Source of the DNA: Prevotellaceae bacterium
GTDB lineage: Bacteria; Bacteroidota; Bacteroidia; Bacteroidales; UBA932
Length of the DNA stretch: 6,118 nt
Assembly (NCBI GenBank): GCA_031257655.1
Contig: JAIROF010000133.1
Location: 1 to 6,118, forward strand
Direction: 5' to 3'
Of the stretch, positions 6,066-6,118 are shown in pieces. The stretch's first letter is position 1. Each line of letters opens with the position of its first letter. The notes beneath the pieces are model-generated. The model saw only the letters and a list, made by a program, of their open reading frames with translations, searched no databases and was not told the DNA's origin. The position numbers were made by a program, and so were the translations under genes.

Positions 6066-6118
6066 ATGCAAACGAAATGCAACAGCACAGGAGCGGGTAG
6101 CCATTTTTTCACCTCTTG
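6066..6118 (+). CDS. Start of a hypothetical ORF related to the left-edge ORF, cut by the right edge
   Basis: Only 17 complete codons are visible: MQTKCNSTGAGSHFFTS. Aligned without gaps to the first 17 codons of the left ORF, 7 residues (M, N, S, G, F, F, T) and 33 of 51 bases agree. In both, ATG is 39 bases before TTTTTCAC. Substitutions are not concentrated at third codon positions, so the alignment alone does not prove translation. The function is unknown. An opposite-strand ORF starting at 6104 overlaps it and I consider that one spurious. Confidence 0.3.
   Translation, partial: MQTKCNSTGAGSHFFTS

Noticed and set aside
5865..6104. Minus-strand ORF with an AGAGGTG motif before ATG 6104
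   Set aside because: The Shine-Dalgarno-like motif is attractive, but the frame runs antisense through a promoter and A/T tracts, giving a Lys/Phe/Ile/Asn-rich product without a domain. The host appears not to rely on such sites.

Overview
The window holds one complete, clearly recognisable gene: metH, cobalamin-dependent methionine synthase (minus strand, 1469-5077, 1202 residues). It is flanked on both sides by about 1 kb of spacer crowded with simple repeats, tandem repeats and hairpins. At each outer edge the start of another ORF reads outward and leaves the window. The likely source is a member of the Bacteroidetes, probably Bacteroidales. The reasons are promoter-like TAnnTTTG boxes, a metH start preceded by A/T-rich sequence without a Shine-Dalgarno site, and sharp contrast between a GC-rich gene and AT-rich spacers. 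This is inference; no rRNA or other marker is present.

Layout, left to right. 1-501: a minus-strand reading frame opens at ATG 501 and runs without a stop through the left edge. It crosses an in-frame 13-14 codon repeat, a heptamer array and a (TG)34 microsatellite. 502-909: its promoter, A/T tracts and short tandem repeats. 910-1368: a hairpin-repeat cluster with two near-identical 123-bp units, an inverted partial copy, a perfect hairpin with 27-bp arms and two smaller hairpins. 1424-1483: an AATTCTC-type heptamer array into which the 3' end of metH runs. 1469-5077: metH. 5095-5168: the metH promoter box and a TGGTTAA heptamer array. 5259-5447: paired GC-rich hairpins and a dispersed repeat. 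5451-5598: an AT-rich segment bounded by 13-bp inverted repeats. 5668-5741: a long imperfect hairpin. 6019-6118: a promoter and ORF start facing right, related to the one at 571-451.

metH appears to be transcribed alone: it has its own promoter, a very short leader and no close same-strand neighbour. Its product makes methionine from homocysteine and methyltetrahydrofolate using vitamin B12. All catalytic motifs are present. The extreme C-terminus appears to be missing about 30-35 residues and ends inside a heptamer repeat.

The most unusual signal is the pair of related promoter-leader-ORF modules at the two edges, facing outward. The left one carries a dinucleotide tract that could switch its frame by slippage. 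Both window edges fall in repetitive sequence (a microsatellite and a multi-copy module), so this may be a whole short contig that broke at repeats.
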